DNA from: Prochlorococcus sp. AG-347-E23
Lineage (GTDB): Bacteria > Cyanobacteriota > Cyanobacteriia > PCC-6307 > Cyanobiaceae
NCBI GenBank assembly: GCA_003281685.1
Contig: QCBH01000006.1
Location: 1-64,000 of the forward strand
DNA length: 64,000 bases
Direction: 5' to 3'
The position numbers and the translations under genes were made by a program. Positions 9,275-20,506 of this stretch are shown piece by piece (position 1 is the first letter of the stretch; each line of letters opens with the position of its first letter). The notes beneath the pieces were generated by a model. The model searched no databases. It saw only the letters and a program-made list of their open reading frames with translations, and had not been told where the DNA came from.

Positions 9275-9332
9275 TTGAATTAAAATGCGTATTTACTAAA
9301 ACATGGACTCTCTTAAAACTGCACTATAAAAA

Positions 9333-9620
<288 letters not shown>

Positions 9621-9711
9621 TTACAAAGAAATTAAAAAAATTAAGATATGCTTCACTCTTGTTAACTCTAGGGCATAAAATCATATAGATAATTAGTAAT
9701 TTTCATAAACT

Positions 9712-9951
9712 ATGTCACAAGAAATCCTCGAAAAAGTCTGTTCTATTGTTTCAGAACAATTAAGTGTTGAAGCAGGAGAAGTAAAATCGGATTCAAATTT
9801 CCAAAATGATTTAGGTGCAGATTCCCTAGATACTGTTGAACTCGTGATGGCTTTAGAAGAAGCATTTGATATTGAAATTCCTGATGAAGCAGCTGAAGGA
9901 ATCGCTACAGTTGGCGATGCAGTAAAATTTATCGAAGAAAAAAAAGGTTAA
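9712..9951 (+). CDS. acpP: acyl carrier protein
   Basis: A 79-residue acidic four-helix carrier that holds growing acyl chains on phosphopantetheine during fatty acid synthesis. The attachment serine is S38 in the [10 protein letters not shown] motif. The length and the [19 protein letters not shown] helix are typical. It is followed 7 bases later by fabF, forming the common acpP-fabF operon, and tkt follows on the same strand. Confidence 0.97.
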   Translation: MSQEILEKVCSIVSEQLSVEAGEVKSDSNFQNDLGADSLDTVELVMALEEAFDIEIPDEAAEGIATVGDAVKFIEEKKG

Positions 9952-9958
9952 TTAAAGA

Positions 9959-11203
9959 ATGCCAAATTTCCATCGAGTAGTTATTACTGGTATCGGAGCA
10001 GTAACTCCAATTGGTAATAACATTGATGAATATTTAGTCGGTCTTCAAACAGGTACTAATGGGGTCTCAGATATTACTCTCTTTGATCCTGAAGAACATC
10101 CATGCAAATTTGCTGCAGAAGTAAAAAATCTTCAATCTGAAAATTTTATTGAAGCTAAAGAATCCAAAAGATGGGATCGTTTTTCCCAGTTTGGAGTTAT
10201 TGCTGCAAAGCAAGCTTTTAATGATTCTGGACTTGAAATTACTGAAGCTAATGCATCAAGAATTGGAGTGATTATTGGTTCTGGTGTTGGAGGCTTATTA
10301 ACTATGGAAAGTCAAGCTCAAATATTGAGTCATAAAGGACCTAAAAGAGTAAGTCCATTTACAGTCCCAATGATGATTCCAAACATGGCAACTGGATTGG
10401 CTGCAATCGCTTTGGGTGCGAAAGGACCAAGTTCTTCTGTTTCCACTGCTTGCGCTGCAGGTTCAAATGCAATTGGTGATTCATTTAGATTACTCCAACT
10501 TGGAAAAGCAGATGCAATGATCTGTGGGGGAGCAGAAGCAAGTATTACGCCTCTCGGAGTAGCTGGTTTTGCCAGTGCCAAAGCTCTTTCTTCAAGAAAT
10601 GAAAGCCCTCAAACCGCTAGCAGACCTTTTGATGCAGAAAGAGATGGATTTGTTATTGGAGAGGGATCTGGAATTCTTGTTTTAGAAACTTTAGAAAATG
10701 CACAAAAAAGGAATGCAAGAATTTATGCAGAAATAGTTGGATATGGAACAACATGTGATGCCCATCATATTACTGCTCCATCTCCCGGCGGGGTTGGAGG
10801 AGCCGAAGCTATAAAATTAGCAATTGAGGACGCTTCTCTTAGTCTTGAAAAAGTTGATTACATAAATGCCCATGGAACAAGTACATCAGCTAATGATAAA
10901 AATGAAACTTCTGCAATTAAATCTATATTTAGAGACAGATCTTACCTCATTCCTGTAAGCTCTACTAAGTCGATGACTGGTCATCTCCTAGGAGGCTCAG
11001 GAGGTATAGAAGCTGTAGCTTGTATACTTTCTTTGACACATAATTTTATCCCTCCTACAATTAACTACGTCAATCCAGATCCTGAATGTGATCTTGATTA
11101 TGTACCTAATAATGCAAGAGAAGCTCAAGTAAGAGTTACTCTTTCTAATTCTTTCGGCTTTGGTGGTCACAATGTTTGCCTTGCTTTCAGCAAATTGCAT
11201 TAA
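9959..11203 (+). CDS. fabF: 3-oxoacyl-[acyl-carrier-protein] synthase II
   Basis: A 414-residue condensing enzyme that elongates acyl-ACP with malonyl-ACP in type II fatty acid synthesis. The Cys-His-His triad is present: C165 in STACAAGSNAIG, H305 in NAHGTSTSANDKNE, and H342 in KSMTGHLLGGSGG. The N-terminus RVVITGIGAVTPIGN and the C-terminus SNSFGFGGHN are standard. The 7-base spacing from acpP supports co-transcription and possibly translational coupling. Confidence 0.97.
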   Translation: MPNFHRVVITGIGAVTPIGNNIDEYLVGLQTGTNGVSDITLFDPEEHPCKFAAEVKNLQSENFIEAKESKRWDRFSQFGVIAAKQAFNDSGLEITEANASRIGVIIGSGVGGLLTMESQAQILSHKGPKRVSPFTVPMMIPNMATGLAAIALGAKGPSSSVSTACAAGSNAIGDSFRLLQLGKADAMICGGAEASITPLGVAGFASAKALSSRNESPQTASRPFDAERDGFVIGEGSGILVLETLENAQKRNARIYAEIVGYGTTCDAHHITAPSPGGVGGAEAIKLAIEDASLSLEKVDYINAHGTSTSANDKNETSAIKSIFRDRSYLIPVSSTKSMTGHLLGGSGGIEAVACILSLTHNFIPPTINYVNPDPECDLDYVPNNAREAQVRVTLSNSFGFGGHNVCLAFSKLH

Positions 11204-11245
11204 GACAACTAATTCTGTATTTCCAACTTAACTTATTTTAAAACA

Positions 11246-13252
11246 ATGGTCGCTGCATCTGTTTCCTTAGAATCACAATGTGTAAATAGTATAAGAATGC
11301 TCGCTGTAGATGCAGTAAATAAATCTAATAGTGGACATCCTGGATTGCCAATGGGATGTGCTCCTATGGGTTATGCATTATGGCAAAACATACTTAATCA
11401 CAACCCGAACAACCCAAAATGGTTCAATAGAGACCGTTTTGTATTATCAGCTGGTCATGGCTGTATGCTGTTATATTCTTTGCTTCATTTAACAGGATAT
11501 AAATCAGTTTCCATAGAAGATATTAAAGAATTTAGACAATGGGGATCAAAAACTCCTGGACATCCAGAAACATTCGAAACTGAAGGTGTTGAAGTTACAG
11601 CTGGTCCTCTTGGAGCCGGGATTTCAAATGCAGTTGGTTTAGCAATAGCAGAAAAGCACTTAGCAGCTAAATTTAATAAGCCTGATTGCAATATAGTTGA
11701 TCACTACACTTACGTAATAATGGGTGACGGCTGTAATCAAGAAGGTATTGCATCAGAGGCCTGCTCATTAGCTGGTCATCTTAAGCTTGGAAAATTAATT
11801 GCACTATATGACGATAATCAAATTACAATTGATGGGCGAACCGATGTTTCTTTTACCGAAGATGTTTTAAAAAGATACGAAGCTTATGGATGGCATGTAC
11901 AACATGTTGAAGATGGTAATCATGATGTTAAAGGAATCACTGAAGCTATCGAAAAAGCAAAATTAATTACAGACAGACCTTCAATTATAAAAATATCTAC
12001 AACCATAGGTTACGGTTCGCCCAATAAATCAGATACTGCTGGAATTCATGGAGCAGCTGTTGGAGAAGAAGAAGCTGCACTAACTAGAGAGTTTCTAAAT
12101 TGGGAATATCCTCCATTTGAAATACCAAAAGAAGTATATGCGCATTTTAGAAAATCAATAAACAAAGGTGAAAATTTAGAGAAAGAATGGGATTCTAAAT
12201 TTGAAGAATATCAAAAAAAATATCCCTCTGAAGGAAAAGAGTTAAAGAGAATGTTAAAAGGCCAATTACCTGAGAATTGGGACTCAGATCTCCCCTCTTA
12301 TACACCTGATGATAAAGGTTTAGCCACCAGAAAGCATTCACAAATATGTTTAGGTGCTTTAGGACCTAACCTTCCTGAATTAATTGGAGGATCTGCAGAT
12401 TTAACTCACTCTAATTACACGGATATCAAGGGAGAAACTGGATCATTCCAGCCCCATAGTCCTGAAAAAAGATATTTACATTTTGGTGTTCGAGAGCATG
12501 CTATGGCAGCTGTACTTAATGGTATTGCTTATCACAATAGTGGTCTTATTCCTTATGGTGGAACTTTTCTTGTTTTCGCTGATTATATGAGAGGTTCAAT
12601 GAGGCTTTCAGCACTCAGCGAATTAGGAGTGATCTATGTTTTAACTCATGATTCAATTGGGGTAGGAGAAGACGGTCCAACACATCAACCTATTGAAACT
12701 ATTCCTTCTCTTCGTGCTATGCCTAACATGCTAGTTTTCAGACCCGGAGACGGAAATGAGACAAGTGGAGCTTATAAACTCGCTATTCAAAATCGAAAAA
12801 GACCTTCTGCACTTTGTTTAAGTAGACAAGGTATGCCGAATCAAGAAAATACTTCGATCGACAAAGTTGCTTTAGGAGGATATGTAGTTTCCGATTGCGA
12901 AGGAACACCAGATCTAATATTTATTGGTACTGGAAGCGAACTGAATCTTTGCATTGAAGCAAGTAAAGAAATTTCAAGCTTAGGTAAAAAAATTAGAGTT
13001 GTTTCTATGCCTTGTGTAGAACTTTTTGAAGAGCAAGAAGAATCTTACAGAGAAAGTGTTTTACCAAGTAATGTGAAAAAGAGAGTTGTAGTAGAAGCTG
13101 CCCATTCATTTGGTTGGCATAAATATACAGGTTTTGATGGACTTTGTATAACTATGGACAGATTTGGTGCATCAGCGCCAGGTGGAGAATGTATGAAAAA
13201 TTTTGGATTTACGGTCGAAAACGTAGTTAATAAGACTAAGGAAATTTTATAA
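11246..13252 (+). CDS. tkt: transketolase
   Basis: A 668-residue thiamine-diphosphate enzyme of the Calvin cycle and pentose phosphate pathway that moves two-carbon ketol units between sugar phosphates. Visible blocks are [18 protein letters not shown] near the N-terminus, the TPP/metal motif [13 protein letters not shown], the glutamate-bearing [16 protein letters not shown] of the pyrimidine-binding domain, and the C-terminal domain with [12 protein letters not shown]. It follows fabF by 42 bases and is convergent with thiC, whose product makes part of its cofactor. Only 14 bases separate the two stops. Confidence 0.97.
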   Translation: MVAASVSLESQCVNSIRMLAVDAVNKSNSGHPGLPMGCAPMGYALWQNILNHNPNNPKWFNRDRFVLSAGHGCMLLYSLLHLTGYKSVSIEDIKEFRQWGSKTPGHPETFETEGVEVTAGPLGAGISNAVGLAIAEKHLAAKFNKPDCNIVDHYTYVIMGDGCNQEGIASEACSLAGHLKLGKLIALYDDNQITIDGRTDVSFTEDVLKRYEAYGWHVQHVEDGNHDVKGITEAIEKAKLITDRPSIIKISTTIGYGSPNKSDTAGIHGAAVGEEEAALTREFLNWEYPPFEIPKEVYAHFRKSINKGENLEKEWDSKFEEYQKKYPSEGKELKRMLKGQLPENWDSDLPSYTPDDKGLATRKHSQICLGALGPNLPELIGGSADLTHSNYTDIKGETGSFQPHSPEKRYLHFGVREHAMAAVLNGIAYHNSGLIPYGGTFLVFADYMRGSMRLSALSELGVIYVLTHDSIGVGEDGPTHQPIETIPSLRAMPNMLVFRPGDGNETSGAYKLAIQNRKRPSALCLSRQGMPNQENTSIDKVALGGYVVSDCEGTPDLIFIGTGSELNLCIEASKEISSLGKKIRVVSMPCVELFEEQEESYRESVLPSNVKKRVVVEAAHSFGWHKYTGFDGLCITMDRFGASAPGGECMKNFGFTVENVVNKTKEIL

Positions 13253-13266
13253 CTAATAGTTGATAA

Positions 13267-14637
13267 CTATACTGAAGTATTACATTCTTCAAGCTTATCT
13301 TTTAACTGATCAAGAGAATCATCAGATATCTTTGAATTCATTGGACAATGTTTAGGACCACACATTGAACAAAACTCAGCCTTTTTAAAGATTTCTTCAG
13401 GAAGTGTTTCATCGTGGTACTGCTTTGCTCTTTCAGGATCTAATGAAAGTTCAAATTGTTTATTCCAATCAAAGTTATACCTTGCATGACTGAGTTCATC
13501 ATCTCTATCACGAGCTCCAGCTCTATGTCTTGCTACATCAGCAGCGTGAGCAGCTATTTTATAAGCAATTAAACCTTCTCTTACATCTTCTGCGTTTGGT
13601 AGACCTAGATGTTCTTTTGGGGTTACATAACATAACATAGAAGTTCCATACCACCCTGCCATCGCGGCCCCAATAGCACTTGATATATGATCATAACCCG
13701 GAGATATATCTGTCACTAATGGACCAAGCACATAAAATGGGGCTTCTGAACATTCTTCCATTTGCTTTCTCACATTAAACTCAATTTGGTCCATAGGTAC
13801 ATGACCAGGACCCTCAACCATTACTTGCACATTATGTTCCCATGCCCTTCGAGTAAGCTCGCCTAAAGTCTTCAATTCAGCTAGCTGAGCATCATCGGAA
13901 GCATCATGCAGGCATCCAGGCCTTAATGAATCCCCTAGAGAAAAAGTACAATCATATTTCTTAAAAATCTCACAAATGTCATCAAACCTTGTATAAAGGG
14001 GATTTTGCTTAAAATGATGTAACATCCATTGGGCCAAAATACCTCCCCCTCTACTGACAATTCCAGTAATCCTTCCTTTAACTTTCGGCAGATGCTCTAT
14101 TAATAGCCCAGCATGAATAGTTTGATAATCTACGCCCTGCTGACAATGTTTTTCAATAATATGAAGAAAATCATCTTCAGTTAGTCTATCTATGGAACCA
14201 TGTACGCTTTCTAATGCTTGATAGACAGGAACTGTGCCAATGGGAACAGGAGACTCATGAATAATTGCTTGCCTTACTTCATCTAAATTTACTCCTCCTG
14301 TAGAAAGATCCATAACCGTATCAGCACCATATTTAACTGCCAGTTTTAGCTTCTCTACTTCTTCATTGATATCACTTGCATTAGGGGAAGCACCAATATT
14401 GGCATTAACTTTGCATCTAGAAGCAATACCTATAGACATTGGCTCAAGATTCAAATGATTAATATTTGCTGGAATAATTAATCTTCCTCTTGCCACTTCT
14501 TCCATTATTAAAGAAGAAGGAAGATTCTCTTTTTTAGCAACAAAATCCATTTCTTCAGTGATTAATCCGTTTCTCGCAAAGTTCATCTGAGTTACATTTT
14601 CTTTTCCAAGGCGAGGCTTAATCCACGAACTTCTCAT
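13267..14637 (-). CDS. thiC: phosphomethylpyrimidine synthase
   Basis: A 456-residue radical SAM enzyme that rearranges aminoimidazole ribotide into the HMP-phosphate pyrimidine of thiamine. The unusual C-terminal cluster motif CSMCGPKHC is present, with cysteines at 423, 426 and 431. Other blocks include [15 protein letters not shown] and [15 protein letters not shown]. The length matches cyanobacterial ThiC, which lacks the N-terminal extension of the E. coli protein. Expression is very probably controlled by the TPP riboswitch immediately upstream. Confidence 0.97.
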   Translation of the reverse strand: MRSSWIKPRLGKENVTQMNFARNGLITEEMDFVAKKENLPSSLIMEEVARGRLIIPANINHLNLEPMSIGIASRCKVNANIGASPNASDINEEVEKLKLAVKYGADTVMDLSTGGVNLDEVRQAIIHESPVPIGTVPVYQALESVHGSIDRLTEDDFLHIIEKHCQQGVDYQTIHAGLLIEHLPKVKGRITGIVSRGGGILAQWMLHHFKQNPLYTRFDDICEIFKKYDCTFSLGDSLRPGCLHDASDDAQLAELKTLGELTRRAWEHNVQVMVEGPGHVPMDQIEFNVRKQMEECSEAPFYVLGPLVTDISPGYDHISSAIGAAMAGWYGTSMLCYVTPKEHLGLPNAEDVREGLIAYKIAAHAADVARHRAGARDRDDELSHARYNFDWNKQFELSLDPERAKQYHDETLPEEIFKKAEFCSMCGPKHCPMNSKISDDSLDQLKDKLEECNTSV

Positions 14638-14689
14638 AATTTACAAAATTTTTAAAAGTGTTATTACTAAAGTTTGATCAAATCTCCAC

Positions 14690-14766
14690 TTCCCTGCATC
14701 CAAGTAAATGATTCAGGTTCAAAGGGTATGATCTCAGCTAAGTTAAAATTCTTAGCACCCCTAGTA
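14690..14766 (-). promoter_or_regulatory. TPP riboswitch (THI element) of thiC
   Basis: The minus strand carries the hallmark thi-box: GGGGTGC, then the hairpin GCTAAG/CTTAGC, then CTGAGATCATACCC, TTGAACCTGA and the closing GGATGCAGGGAA. This matches the thiamine pyrophosphate-sensing aptamer core. It ends about 50 bases before the thiC ATG. No strong terminator hairpin is visible between aptamer and start codon, so control of translation initiation seems more likely than attenuation. Confidence 0.95.
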
Positions 14767-14836
14767 TTAATATTATTAATAGCTCTTTTCTAATAAATAG
14801 TCATCTCATGTTGCGTAAAAATAAATAAAGTGATTT

Positions 14837-15052
14837 TTATTTAACTTTCTTATAAGACTTTATCTTTTTTAAAATATTTTTTCTATCCAATTGTCTGCTC
14901 ATACCCTTCTCCAAAATAATTGCAATCCCCATTAAGCCAATGGGTAAGTAAAAAATCTTCCTGGAATTATCTCTAAATATCAATCCAGTAGCGGATATGA
15001 GGATCATGAAAGGAGCTACAAAAGATAAAATAAGTCTTTTGTTAATTATCAT
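14837..15052 (-). CDS. small two-helix membrane protein (possibly DUF3188)
   Basis: A 71-residue protein with two hydrophobic segments, about residues 8-25 and 34-47, and a lysine-rich C-terminal tail (about residues 56-71). Its size and topology recall the DUF3188 family of small cyanobacterial membrane proteins, but this assignment is from memory and not certain. Its start overlaps the stop of the upstream amidohydrolase by 4 bases, so translation is probably coupled. Function is unknown. Confidence 0.7.
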   Translation of the reverse strand: MIINKRLILSFVAPFMILISATGLIFRDNSRKIFYLPIGLMGIAIILEKGMSRQLDRKNILKKIKSYKKVK

Positions 15053-16233
15053 TTAACAATTGTATTAATTTTTTCATTATTTAATTTTACTATGGATTCT
15101 ATTATTACTTTAATTCCAACAGCAATTGCTCTTTCATCTGGATCAAATTTAGAACTATGAAGAGGAGCACATCCATTTGAACTAGAAACGCCAAGCCTAA
15201 ACATAGCTCCTGGAGTTTCTTTTAAGAATTCAGCGAAATCCTCAGCTCCCAATGATGGTTTTTGTAATTCAATAACATTTTCTTGACCCAAAACCTTAAT
15301 TCCTGAATCTCTGAGGACTCTATTAATTTCAAAATTATTATTTACTGCCGGAGTGATCTCTCTAAAAACTACATTTGCTTCAGCTCCGCAGCTATTGGCT
15401 AAGGAAGTGATATTTTCATTGAGCCAATTACCAATATTTTTAAATAGTTTACGATTAGTGCATCTAACCGTACCAATTAAATTAACCGTTTCTGCAAGAA
15501 CATTGAATGCATTTCCACCATTTATTTTCCCAAAAGTTATCACTAGAGGATCTAAAGGATCTAACTTCCGTGTTATGGATTCTTGAAGTCCCGAGATAAC
15601 TTTAGAGGCCGCCCAAATAGCATCAACCCCTTCGTGAGGTCGAGCACCATGCCCTGATTTTCCTTTAATCTCTACCTTAAGTTCTCCAGCAGCAGCAGTT
15701 AAACTCCCCTCTTTAATGCCAATAGTCCCTACAGATAAATCGGGGTAAACATGAACTCCCAATATATGGGTTAAACCATTAGTTGCACCATCCTTAATCA
15801 TCCATCTAGCTCCGCTCGCAATTTCTTCAGCGGGCTGAAAAATTATCCGAGTCCCAAAATTTAGTTTTAAATCCTTAATAATTTTTGCCACCCCTAATCC
15901 AATCGATATATGCAAATCATGACCACAGGCATGCATGACACCATCTACTTTTGAAGAAAAACTTAATTTAGTTTCCTCAAATATTGGCAAAGCATCCATA
16001 TCTACTCTCAAACCTATAATGCCTTTATCTAAAGGCCCAAAATCAGCTATAACTCCTGTCCTGCCAATAGATTCTCTAACATTCCAACCAATATTTTTTA
16101 AAAAACCACTTATCAAGATCGCTGTTTGATTTTCAAGTCCACTTAATTCCGGATGTGCGTGGATATGTCTTCTTAAGTTAATTAATTCATCATTAAACGA
16201 ATCAATTTTTTTATAAAAATGCTCTCTATTCAT
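15049..16233 (-). CDS. M20-family metallopeptidase / amidohydrolase
   Basis: A 394-residue dinuclear-metal hydrolase of the M20D group, which includes N-acyl-amino-acid amidohydrolases and auxin-conjugate hydrolases. The metal-binding motifs are visible: the HPELSG N-terminal block, MHACGHDLH at about 101-108 (C103, H105), the PAEEIASGA glutamate pair, and the GVHVYPDL histidine. The dimerisation domain occupies roughly residues 185-300. The natural substrate is unknown. It lies in a run of four same-strand genes with ruvB and the TPR gene, separated by 3 bases from the latter. Confidence 0.9.
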   Translation of the reverse strand: MNREHFYKKIDSFNDELINLRRHIHAHPELSGLENQTAILISGFLKNIGWNVRESIGRTGVIADFGPLDKGIIGLRVDMDALPIFEETKLSFSSKVDGVMHACGHDLHISIGLGVAKIIKDLKLNFGTRIIFQPAEEIASGARWMIKDGATNGLTHILGVHVYPDLSVGTIGIKEGSLTAAAGELKVEIKGKSGHGARPHEGVDAIWAASKVISGLQESITRKLDPLDPLVITFGKINGGNAFNVLAETVNLIGTVRCTNRKLFKNIGNWLNENITSLANSCGAEANVVFREITPAVNNNFEINRVLRDSGIKVLGQENVIELQKPSLGAEDFAEFLKETPGAMFRLGVSSSNGCAPLHSSKFDPDERAIAVGIKVIIESIVKLNNEKINTIVK

Positions 16234-16236
16234 TTC

Positions 16237-17037
16237 TTATTTTAAATCGATAAAGTTCATTAAATCTCTAATTGGTAGTGGAGGCCATCTTCTTATTTTT
16301 TTCAACCATTCTTCATCACTATATCTAGGATCTAATTCAGTTACCGCTATCCAATTACTCTCTGCTTTCCCAGACTCACCCTTGGACCAGTTTATAGCTG
16401 TTAAAGCTGCCCTAGCATCTGCAAAAGTTGGATAACGTCTAATTAATTTTTTTAATTCTATCTCAGATTCATCAATGTTCCCCAACTGGAAATCTGCTAA
16501 TGCCATACTTGATCTAGCCATTGCAAATCCAGGATTATATAAAGCAGCTTTTGAAAATAAATCTCTTGCTTTTTCCCAATGCGATGTAGATCCTTCAACA
16601 TTAGCCAAATTATATAATGCAGAGAAATTTTCACTATCTTGGGAAATAACGAACATATAATCTTTTTTCGCTTGCGACCATAGACCCAATGCTTCCTCTG
16701 CTATCCCCCTGTTAATGTAAGGATCTATTTCTCTAGGATTCAAACTTATTGACTTATTTTGGTCATCTATTGATCCCTTCAGATCTCCTGTAATAAGTCT
16801 TACATTACCTCTATTACTTAAGCCTGCAGCATCATTAGGAAAAGAATCGAGATATTGATTCCATTTTTTTAAAGCGAGATCAAATTGTCCCGCTGAACTA
16901 AGATCTAACGCATTTTTAAACAAATCCTCTCTCAAAGATAATGAATAGCATGGTGCAATGTAAAAAATATTGAAAAAAATAAAAATTAATAAAAAACAAA
17001 CCTTAACTTTTTTAAAAGTTATCATCTTTTGAATCAA
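16237..17037 (-). CDS. TPR-repeat protein with N-terminal export signal
   Basis: A 266-residue protein. Residues 9-32 form a hydrophobic helix after a basic start ([19 protein letters not shown]), consistent with a signal peptide or membrane anchor. The rest is built of tetratricopeptide repeats (about 35-225) with the usual A, G and Y spacing, for example [20 protein letters not shown] and [11 protein letters not shown]. It is probably a periplasmic or thylakoid-lumen scaffold. Its first 26 bases overlap the end of ruvB in another frame, so the two are tightly linked. The partner is unknown. Confidence 0.88.
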   Translation of the reverse strand: MIQKMITFKKVKVCFLLIFIFFNIFYIAPCYSLSLREDLFKNALDLSSAGQFDLALKKWNQYLDSFPNDAAGLSNRGNVRLITGDLKGSIDDQNKSISLNPREIDPYINRGIAEEALGLWSQAKKDYMFVISQDSENFSALYNLANVEGSTSHWEKARDLFSKAALYNPGFAMARSSMALADFQLGNIDESEIELKKLIRRYPTFADARAALTAINWSKGESGKAESNWIAVTELDPRYSDEEWLKKIRRWPPLPIRDLMNFIDLK

Positions 17038-18070
17038 TGTACTTTTTTCCTAAAGTAGTAAGTAATCTTCCTCGAGGAGTTCTCGTGAGAAAACCAATTT
17101 TAATGAGATATGGCTCAACTACAAATTCTAACATTGAAGAATCATCGCCCAATCCAGATGCAATTGAATCAAGGCCAGTTGGAATATTATTGTTTTGGTT
17201 AAGAAAAGATAAATATTGTCTATCTAAAGAATCCAATCCTTTTTCGTCTATTTTGTAAGAATTTAAAGCTTTTTTGATTAAATTCACTGAGATAGTATTA
17301 GTTTTCATAACAACTTGAGCATAATCTCTAACTCGTCTTAATAATCTTAAAGCAATTCTTGGAGTCCCTCGAGATATCTTTGCCAAATCATAAGATGCTT
17401 CATCTTCTAAATTGAGGTTTATTAATCGGGAGAAATTAACAATAATTTGTTTTAATTCATCACATGTATAGAATTCAATTTTCTGAGATATCCCAAATCT
17501 GTCTCTTAGAGGTGCACTTATTGAGGCTAATTTAGTTGTTGCGCCAATCAAAGTAAACCTAGGAAGATTAATTATTCTGCAACGGGCTCCTCTATTAGCT
17601 CCCATAGTTAAGTCAAGTCTAAAATCTTCCATTGCAGAATATAACAACTCTTCAGTTAACCTATTTAAGCGATGTATCTCATCGATAAATAAAACTTCAC
17701 CTTCTTTTAATCCAAGAAGTAAACCTACAATATCTCTTGGTCTTTCAATTGCTGGTGCAGTCGCAATCCTACATTTTGTATTCAATTCGCGGGCTATCAG
17801 CAAAGCAAGAGTAGTCTTACCTAAACCAGGCTGTCCATATAAAAGAGTATGCTCCAAAGGTTCTTTTCTAATAATTGAAGCATCTATAGCTATTCTTAAA
17901 GAAGATTTAAGTTGTTCTTGGCCAATAAATTCTTTTAAATTAAGAGGCCGGGCTAAGTTCAAATTATTATTTCTCTTTTCTTCTGGAATGTTTTTTGAAT
18001 CAACTAGCCTAAGTTCTTTTTTACTAAAAGAAAAGTCATTATCGCCTATATTGGAAGAAATTATTGCCAT
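17012..18070 (-). CDS. ruvB: Holliday junction branch-migration helicase RuvB
   Basis: A 352-residue AAA+ hexameric motor that drives branch migration of recombination intermediates together with RuvA. Visible motifs are Walker [12 protein letters not shown], Walker [10 protein letters not shown], sensor I GATTKLAS and the arginine-finger region [11 protein letters not shown], followed by the C-terminal winged helix with [10 protein letters not shown]-like sequence ([15 protein letters not shown]). An N-terminal extension of about 35 residues precedes the [11 protein letters not shown] block. The TPR gene begins inside its 3' end. Confidence 0.96.
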   Translation of the reverse strand: MAIISSNIGDNDFSFSKKELRLVDSKNIPEEKRNNNLNLARPLNLKEFIGQEQLKSSLRIAIDASIIRKEPLEHTLLYGQPGLGKTTLALLIARELNTKCRIATAPAIERPRDIVGLLLGLKEGEVLFIDEIHRLNRLTEELLYSAMEDFRLDLTMGANRGARCRIINLPRFTLIGATTKLASISAPLRDRFGISQKIEFYTCDELKQIIVNFSRLINLNLEDEASYDLAKISRGTPRIALRLLRRVRDYAQVVMKTNTISVNLIKKALNSYKIDEKGLDSLDRQYLSFLNQNNNIPTGLDSIASGLGDDSSMLEFVVEPYLIKIGFLTRTPRGRLLTTLGKKYIDSKDDNF

Positions 18071-18122
18071 AATGAAAGGTTAATTGCAATTGTTCTGAGT
18101 AGAAAGATTTTTTAAAACTAAA

Positions 18123-18617
18123 ATGGCAAAAAATTCAAACAAAGTTAAAAAAAATACTAATAAAGCAAATAATTTTAAACTTCTAGCTGATAATAGGTAT
18201 GCAAAATTTCAATATGCAATATCTGAAACAATCGAAGCTGGAATTGAGCTTTTAGGGACTGAAGTAAAGTCCATTAGAAACGGAAAAGCAAATTTAAGAG
18301 ACGGATACTGTTCATTCAGAGATGGTGAGATCTTATTATTAAATGTTCACATTTCACCACATAAAAATGTTGGGTCTTTCTTTAATCATGATCCACTAAG
18401 AAATAGAAAGTTGCTACTACATAAAAAAGAAATAATAAAAATGAAATCTAATACTGAAAAAAAAGGAATGACTATTGTTCCATTATCTCTTTATTTAAAA
18501 GGCTCATGGATAAAACTAACTATTGGAGTTGGTAAAGGGAAAAAATTACATGACAAACGAGAAGATGAAAAACAAAAAAGCATAAAAAAAGAAATCAACT
18601 CTGCACTAAAAAGATAA
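18123..18617 (+). CDS. smpB: tmRNA-binding protein SmpB
   Basis: A 164-residue partner of tmRNA in rescue of stalled ribosomes. The OB-fold core is recognisable from [39 protein letters not shown] and the LLNVHISPH segment, followed by the basic helical tail ([19 protein letters not shown]). An N-terminal lysine/asparagine-rich extension of about 20 residues precedes the core. It diverges from ruvB over 52 bases. No tmRNA gene is present in the window. Confidence 0.95.
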   Translation: MAKNSNKVKKNTNKANNFKLLADNRYAKFQYAISETIEAGIELLGTEVKSIRNGKANLRDGYCSFRDGEILLLNVHISPHKNVGSFFNHDPLRNRKLLLHKKEIIKMKSNTEKKGMTIVPLSLYLKGSWIKLTIGVGKGKKLHDKREDEKQKSIKKEINSALKR

Positions 18618-18642
18618 ATATTAGGCAGAATTCTTGAAAATA

Positions 18643-18888
18643 TCAATCTAAACTTACTGAACTTGGAGGTGGAGAAGGATCTGGATCTGCAATTAGCATA
18701 TGCTGCAATACAGTTTCTGGCCTCTCACTATCTCTCCAGCGAATTTTGTATGCAGGCATTTTTGTACCTCTACTTGTAGTTTGCTCTACTGGTTCAATAA
18801 CCCATCCTCTTCTTGATCGGCCTTGAGGATTTCTTTTTACTACTGCATCCGCGTGTTTGAAACGGAAACCAACACGTTCACCACTCAT
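18643..18888 (-). CDS. small basic unknown protein
   Basis: An 81-residue protein that I cannot assign to a named family. It is Arg/Lys-rich in the first half (RVGFRFKHADAVVKRNPQGR) and ends in an acidic, proline/serine-rich tail. The central IRWRDSERPETVLQHMLI suggests a small beta-rich domain. Its composition is less AT-driven than its neighbours, which hints at a conserved protein. It lies 29 bases downstream of lysS on the same strand and may be co-transcribed. Confidence 0.75.
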   Translation of the reverse strand: MSGERVGFRFKHADAVVKRNPQGRSRRGWVIEPVEQTTSRGTKMPAYKIRWRDSERPETVLQHMLIADPDPSPPPSSVSLD

Positions 18889-18917
18889 TTAAAAAATTTC
18901 GTATTGGATTGATTTAA

Positions 18918-20456
18918 CTATTTTACTTCATTCGAGGGTAATTTTTCACTTTTTTTGGAAGTTATTTCTGGTTTTAACAATGGGAAAGGGATTACATCTC
19001 TAATCGATGCGCTATTGGTAATTAACATAATTAGCCTATCAATGCCTATACCTAATCCTCCTGTAGGTGGCATGCCAATCTCTAAAGCATTCAAAAAATC
19101 TTCATCTATACAGTGAGCCTCAAGATCTCCTTTATCTCTAAGAGATTGCTGTAATTGCATTCTTTCTCTTTGATCTACTGGATCTATCAACTCACTAAAC
19201 GCATTTGCCAGTTCTCGACCAACAATGAATAATTCAAATCTCTGAACTATTTCTTTATTATCATGATGAGGCCTAGCTAAAGGAGAAATTTCAACAGGAT
19301 AATCAATAACAAAAGTGGGGTCTATTAGTTTTGATTCTACTTTTTGCTCGAAGACCTCATTTAAAAGTCTTCCCATAGTATTTACTTTATTAGAACAATC
19401 AACATTAATATTTTTAACGGCTTGTTTTGCTGCTAGAAAGTCTCCACTGAAAGAATCAAAATCAATCCCTGTATATTTTTTGACAATAGCTTTCATTGAT
19501 ATTCTTGACCAAGGCTTAGAAAAATCAATTTCTTTATTTTGATAATTTATAATTAAAGAACCACATGCATCAGCTACGATATCTTTAATAAATTCTTCAG
19601 TTAAATTCATCATATCTACATAATCAGAATAAGCTTCATAAATTTCAACTGAGGTGAATTCTGGATTATGCCTTGTACTTATCCCCTCATTACGGAAGAT
19701 TCTTCCCAATTCGTATACTTTCTCAAAACCTCCAACAACCATTCTCTTTAAATGTAATTCTGTAGCTATTCTTAAATACAACGGAATATCTAATGTATTG
19801 TGATGAGTTATAAATGGTCTTGCTTCAGCACCACCAGCTTCAGATTGCAGAATTGGAGTCTCTATCTCTAAAAAATTTCTATTATCTAGCCATTTTCTTA
19901 TAAAACTTATACATTTCGCTCTGGTTTTAAATACGTTTTTAGAGTGAGGATTTACTATTAAATCTAAATAACGTTGTCTATATCTTTTTTCAATATCAGT
20001 CAATCCATGCCATTTATCTGGGAGAGGTTGTAATGATTTGGATAACATTTCCCATTTTTCAACTTTAATTGAGAGCTCACCTTTATTAGTTTTTTTTATA
20101 GTTCCATAGACGCCTATCCAATCACCAATATCTACTATTTCTTTGAGATCTTCAAAAGAAAGTAATTTGTGTTTTTCTAAATTGAAATTAATAATCCTTT
20201 TATCTAGATAAAGCTGAATCTGACCTTCTTGATCGCTTATTGTGAAAAAGGCAATTTTGCCCATTACTCTTTTTGCCAGAACTCTACCAGCAATAGAAAC
20301 ACTGAAGTCTTCCTCTTGACCATTTTCTAGATAATCAAATTTTTGAATAAGAAAACTGGTAGTATGTGATACGTTAAAGCTCTGCGCGTAAGAAGCAAAT
20401 CCTTTATTAACGAGTGAACTAGCTTTTTGTAATCGCGCTTCTTTTATTTCAGACAA
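18918..20456 (-). CDS. lysS: lysyl-tRNA synthetase, class II
   Basis: A 512-residue class IIb synthetase that charges tRNA-Lys. An N-terminal OB-fold anticodon-binding domain (about 60-165) precedes the catalytic core. Motif 1 is in [21 protein letters not shown], motif 2 in [17 protein letters not shown], and motif 3 in [12 protein letters not shown] near the C-terminus. The order and length are standard. It is followed by the small basic gene and preceded, 50 bases away, by rpaB on the same strand. Confidence 0.96.
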   Translation of the reverse strand: MSEIKEARLQKASSLVNKGFASYAQSFNVSHTTSFLIQKFDYLENGQEEDFSVSIAGRVLAKRVMGKIAFFTISDQEGQIQLYLDKRIINFNLEKHKLLSFEDLKEIVDIGDWIGVYGTIKKTNKGELSIKVEKWEMLSKSLQPLPDKWHGLTDIEKRYRQRYLDLIVNPHSKNVFKTRAKCISFIRKWLDNRNFLEIETPILQSEAGGAEARPFITHHNTLDIPLYLRIATELHLKRMVVGGFEKVYELGRIFRNEGISTRHNPEFTSVEIYEAYSDYVDMMNLTEEFIKDIVADACGSLIINYQNKEIDFSKPWSRISMKAIVKKYTGIDFDSFSGDFLAAKQAVKNINVDCSNKVNTMGRLLNEVFEQKVESKLIDPTFVIDYPVEISPLARPHHDNKEIVQRFELFIVGRELANAFSELIDPVDQRERMQLQQSLRDKGDLEAHCIDEDFLNALEIGMPPTGGLGIGIDRLIMLITNSASIRDVIPFPLLKPEITSKKSEKLPSNEVK

Positions 20457-20506
20457 AATTTATTTTAATATATTTGTTTTATTTAATAAAATTATCAGAC
20501 TATTGC

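Noticed and set aside
9253-9332. glmS ribozyme upstream of glmS
   Set aside because: The gap to psaC is only 80 bases and lacks the ribozyme core; cyanobacterial glmS genes are not known to use it.
13253-13266. TAGTT/AACTA hairpin between tkt and thiC as terminator
   Set aside because: It is a 5-bp A/T stem with a 3-base loop and no T-run, common by chance in this composition.
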